9,659 bases of DNA from Pseudomonadota bacterium (GTDB lineage Bacteria; Pseudomonadota; Alphaproteobacteria; Rhizobiales; Xanthobacteraceae): assembly GCA_023390695.1 (NCBI GenBank), contig JAEWCJ010000134.1:1-9659 (forward strand), read 5' to 3'. Below, in pieces: positions 6,847-9,659 of this stretch (position 1 is its first letter; every line of letters starts with the position of its first letter). The translations under genes were made by a program, and so were the position numbers. The notes under the pieces were generated by a model that searched no databases, had not been told where the DNA came from, and saw only the letters and a program-made list of their open reading frames with translations.

Positions 6847-6902
6847 GTTGTCCGTTGAATAGCCGGTCTTGAGGCCGGCAACGTAAAGCTCCGAAAAGCC
6901 CC

Positions 6903-6930
6903 ATGCCACTCACTTCGCAGTGAGTGGCAT
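6903..6930. repeat. Perfect 12-bp inverted repeat with 4-base loop
   Basis: ATGCCACTCACT (6903-6914) and AGTGAGTGGCAT (6919-6930) flank TCGC. It lies 57 bases upstream of the DUF1223 start and 67 bases after the acnA stop. On the - strand it is followed by GGGG and then four Ts, a poor terminator tail. It could be a weak acnA terminator, a 3'-end stabilising hairpin, or a repressor operator at the DUF1223 promoter. Confidence 0.75.
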
Positions 6931-6955
6931 TAATGTTTGACATGCCCGACGTCAA
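6929..6955 (-). promoter_or_regulatory. Candidate promoter of the DUF1223 gene
   Basis: On the - strand TTGACG (6955-6950, five of six to consensus) is followed, after 15 bases, by ATTAAT (6934-6929, four of six). The spacer is shorter than the usual 17. Transcription would start inside the 28-base inverted repeat at 6903-6930, about 75 bases before the start codon at 6846. Confidence 0.3.
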
Positions 6956-6956
6956 A
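6936..6956. repeat. Inverted repeat TTTGAC-N9-GTCAAA
   Basis: TTTGAC (6936-6941) and GTCAAA (6951-6956) are exact inverted copies spaced by 9 bases. The right arm contains the - strand -35-like TTGACG. The spacing would suit a dimeric DNA-binding protein; the short stem makes an RNA role less likely. Confidence 0.45.
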
Positions 6957-6997
6957 AATTCTGATCGAGCATCGGGACTGCAAGCAGCTCGCGGGAT

Positions 6998-9659
<2,662 letters not shown>

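Noticed and set aside
6847..6909. GTG start extending the DUF1223 protein by 21 residues
   Set aside because: It lies within the 6903-6930 inverted repeat and would place a polar segment before the signal peptide.

Overview
The window reads as ordinary chromosomal DNA of a GC-rich alphaproteobacterium, most likely of the order Hyphomicrobiales (Rhizobiales; Bradyrhizobium-, Rhodopseudomonas- or Xanthobacteraceae-like). The reasons are the strong G/C third-position bias, a DUF2794 protein (essentially an alphaproteobacterial family), a DUF1223 secreted thioredoxin-like protein directly downstream of aconitase A, and a tandem pair of Bax-inhibitor-1 (BI-1/YccA/YetJ) membrane proteins. I see no mobile element, CRISPR array, phage gene, tRNA or rRNA, so this looks like core rather than accessory genome.

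Left part (1-2762, + strand): the last 66 codons of an ABC transporter ATPase overlap by 4 bases a large FtsX/MacB-type permease of 854 residues. Together they form a YbbA/YbbP-like two-gene exporter or extractor. Middle part (2763-4765, + strand): two BI-1 family genes lie in tandem. Each has a good Shine-Dalgarno sequence and each is followed by its own strong intrinsic terminator, so they are two separate transcription units despite their common origin. Next (4812-5713), a PAT/bar-like GNAT acetyltransferase on + and a DUF2794 gene on - converge; their stop codons are the two strands of one CTAG.

Right part: a 374-base gene-free stretch (5714-6087) holds a large hairpin with a C-rich apical region followed by a + strand intrinsic terminator. 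No + strand gene precedes that terminator, so a small RNA is the best explanation. Then come a secreted DUF1223 protein (- strand) and aconitase A (- strand, its N-terminus cut by the window edge). The 150 bases between these two genes carry three stacked inverted repeats. One spans the acnA stop codon and two overlap a candidate promoter.

No new multi-gene system is evident. The points most worth checking are the intergenic small-RNA candidate, the Asp-to-Asn change at the presumed pH-sensor position of the first BI-1 paralog, the near-identical tract shared by the two paralogs, and the inverted-repeat cluster between acnA and the DUF1223 gene.
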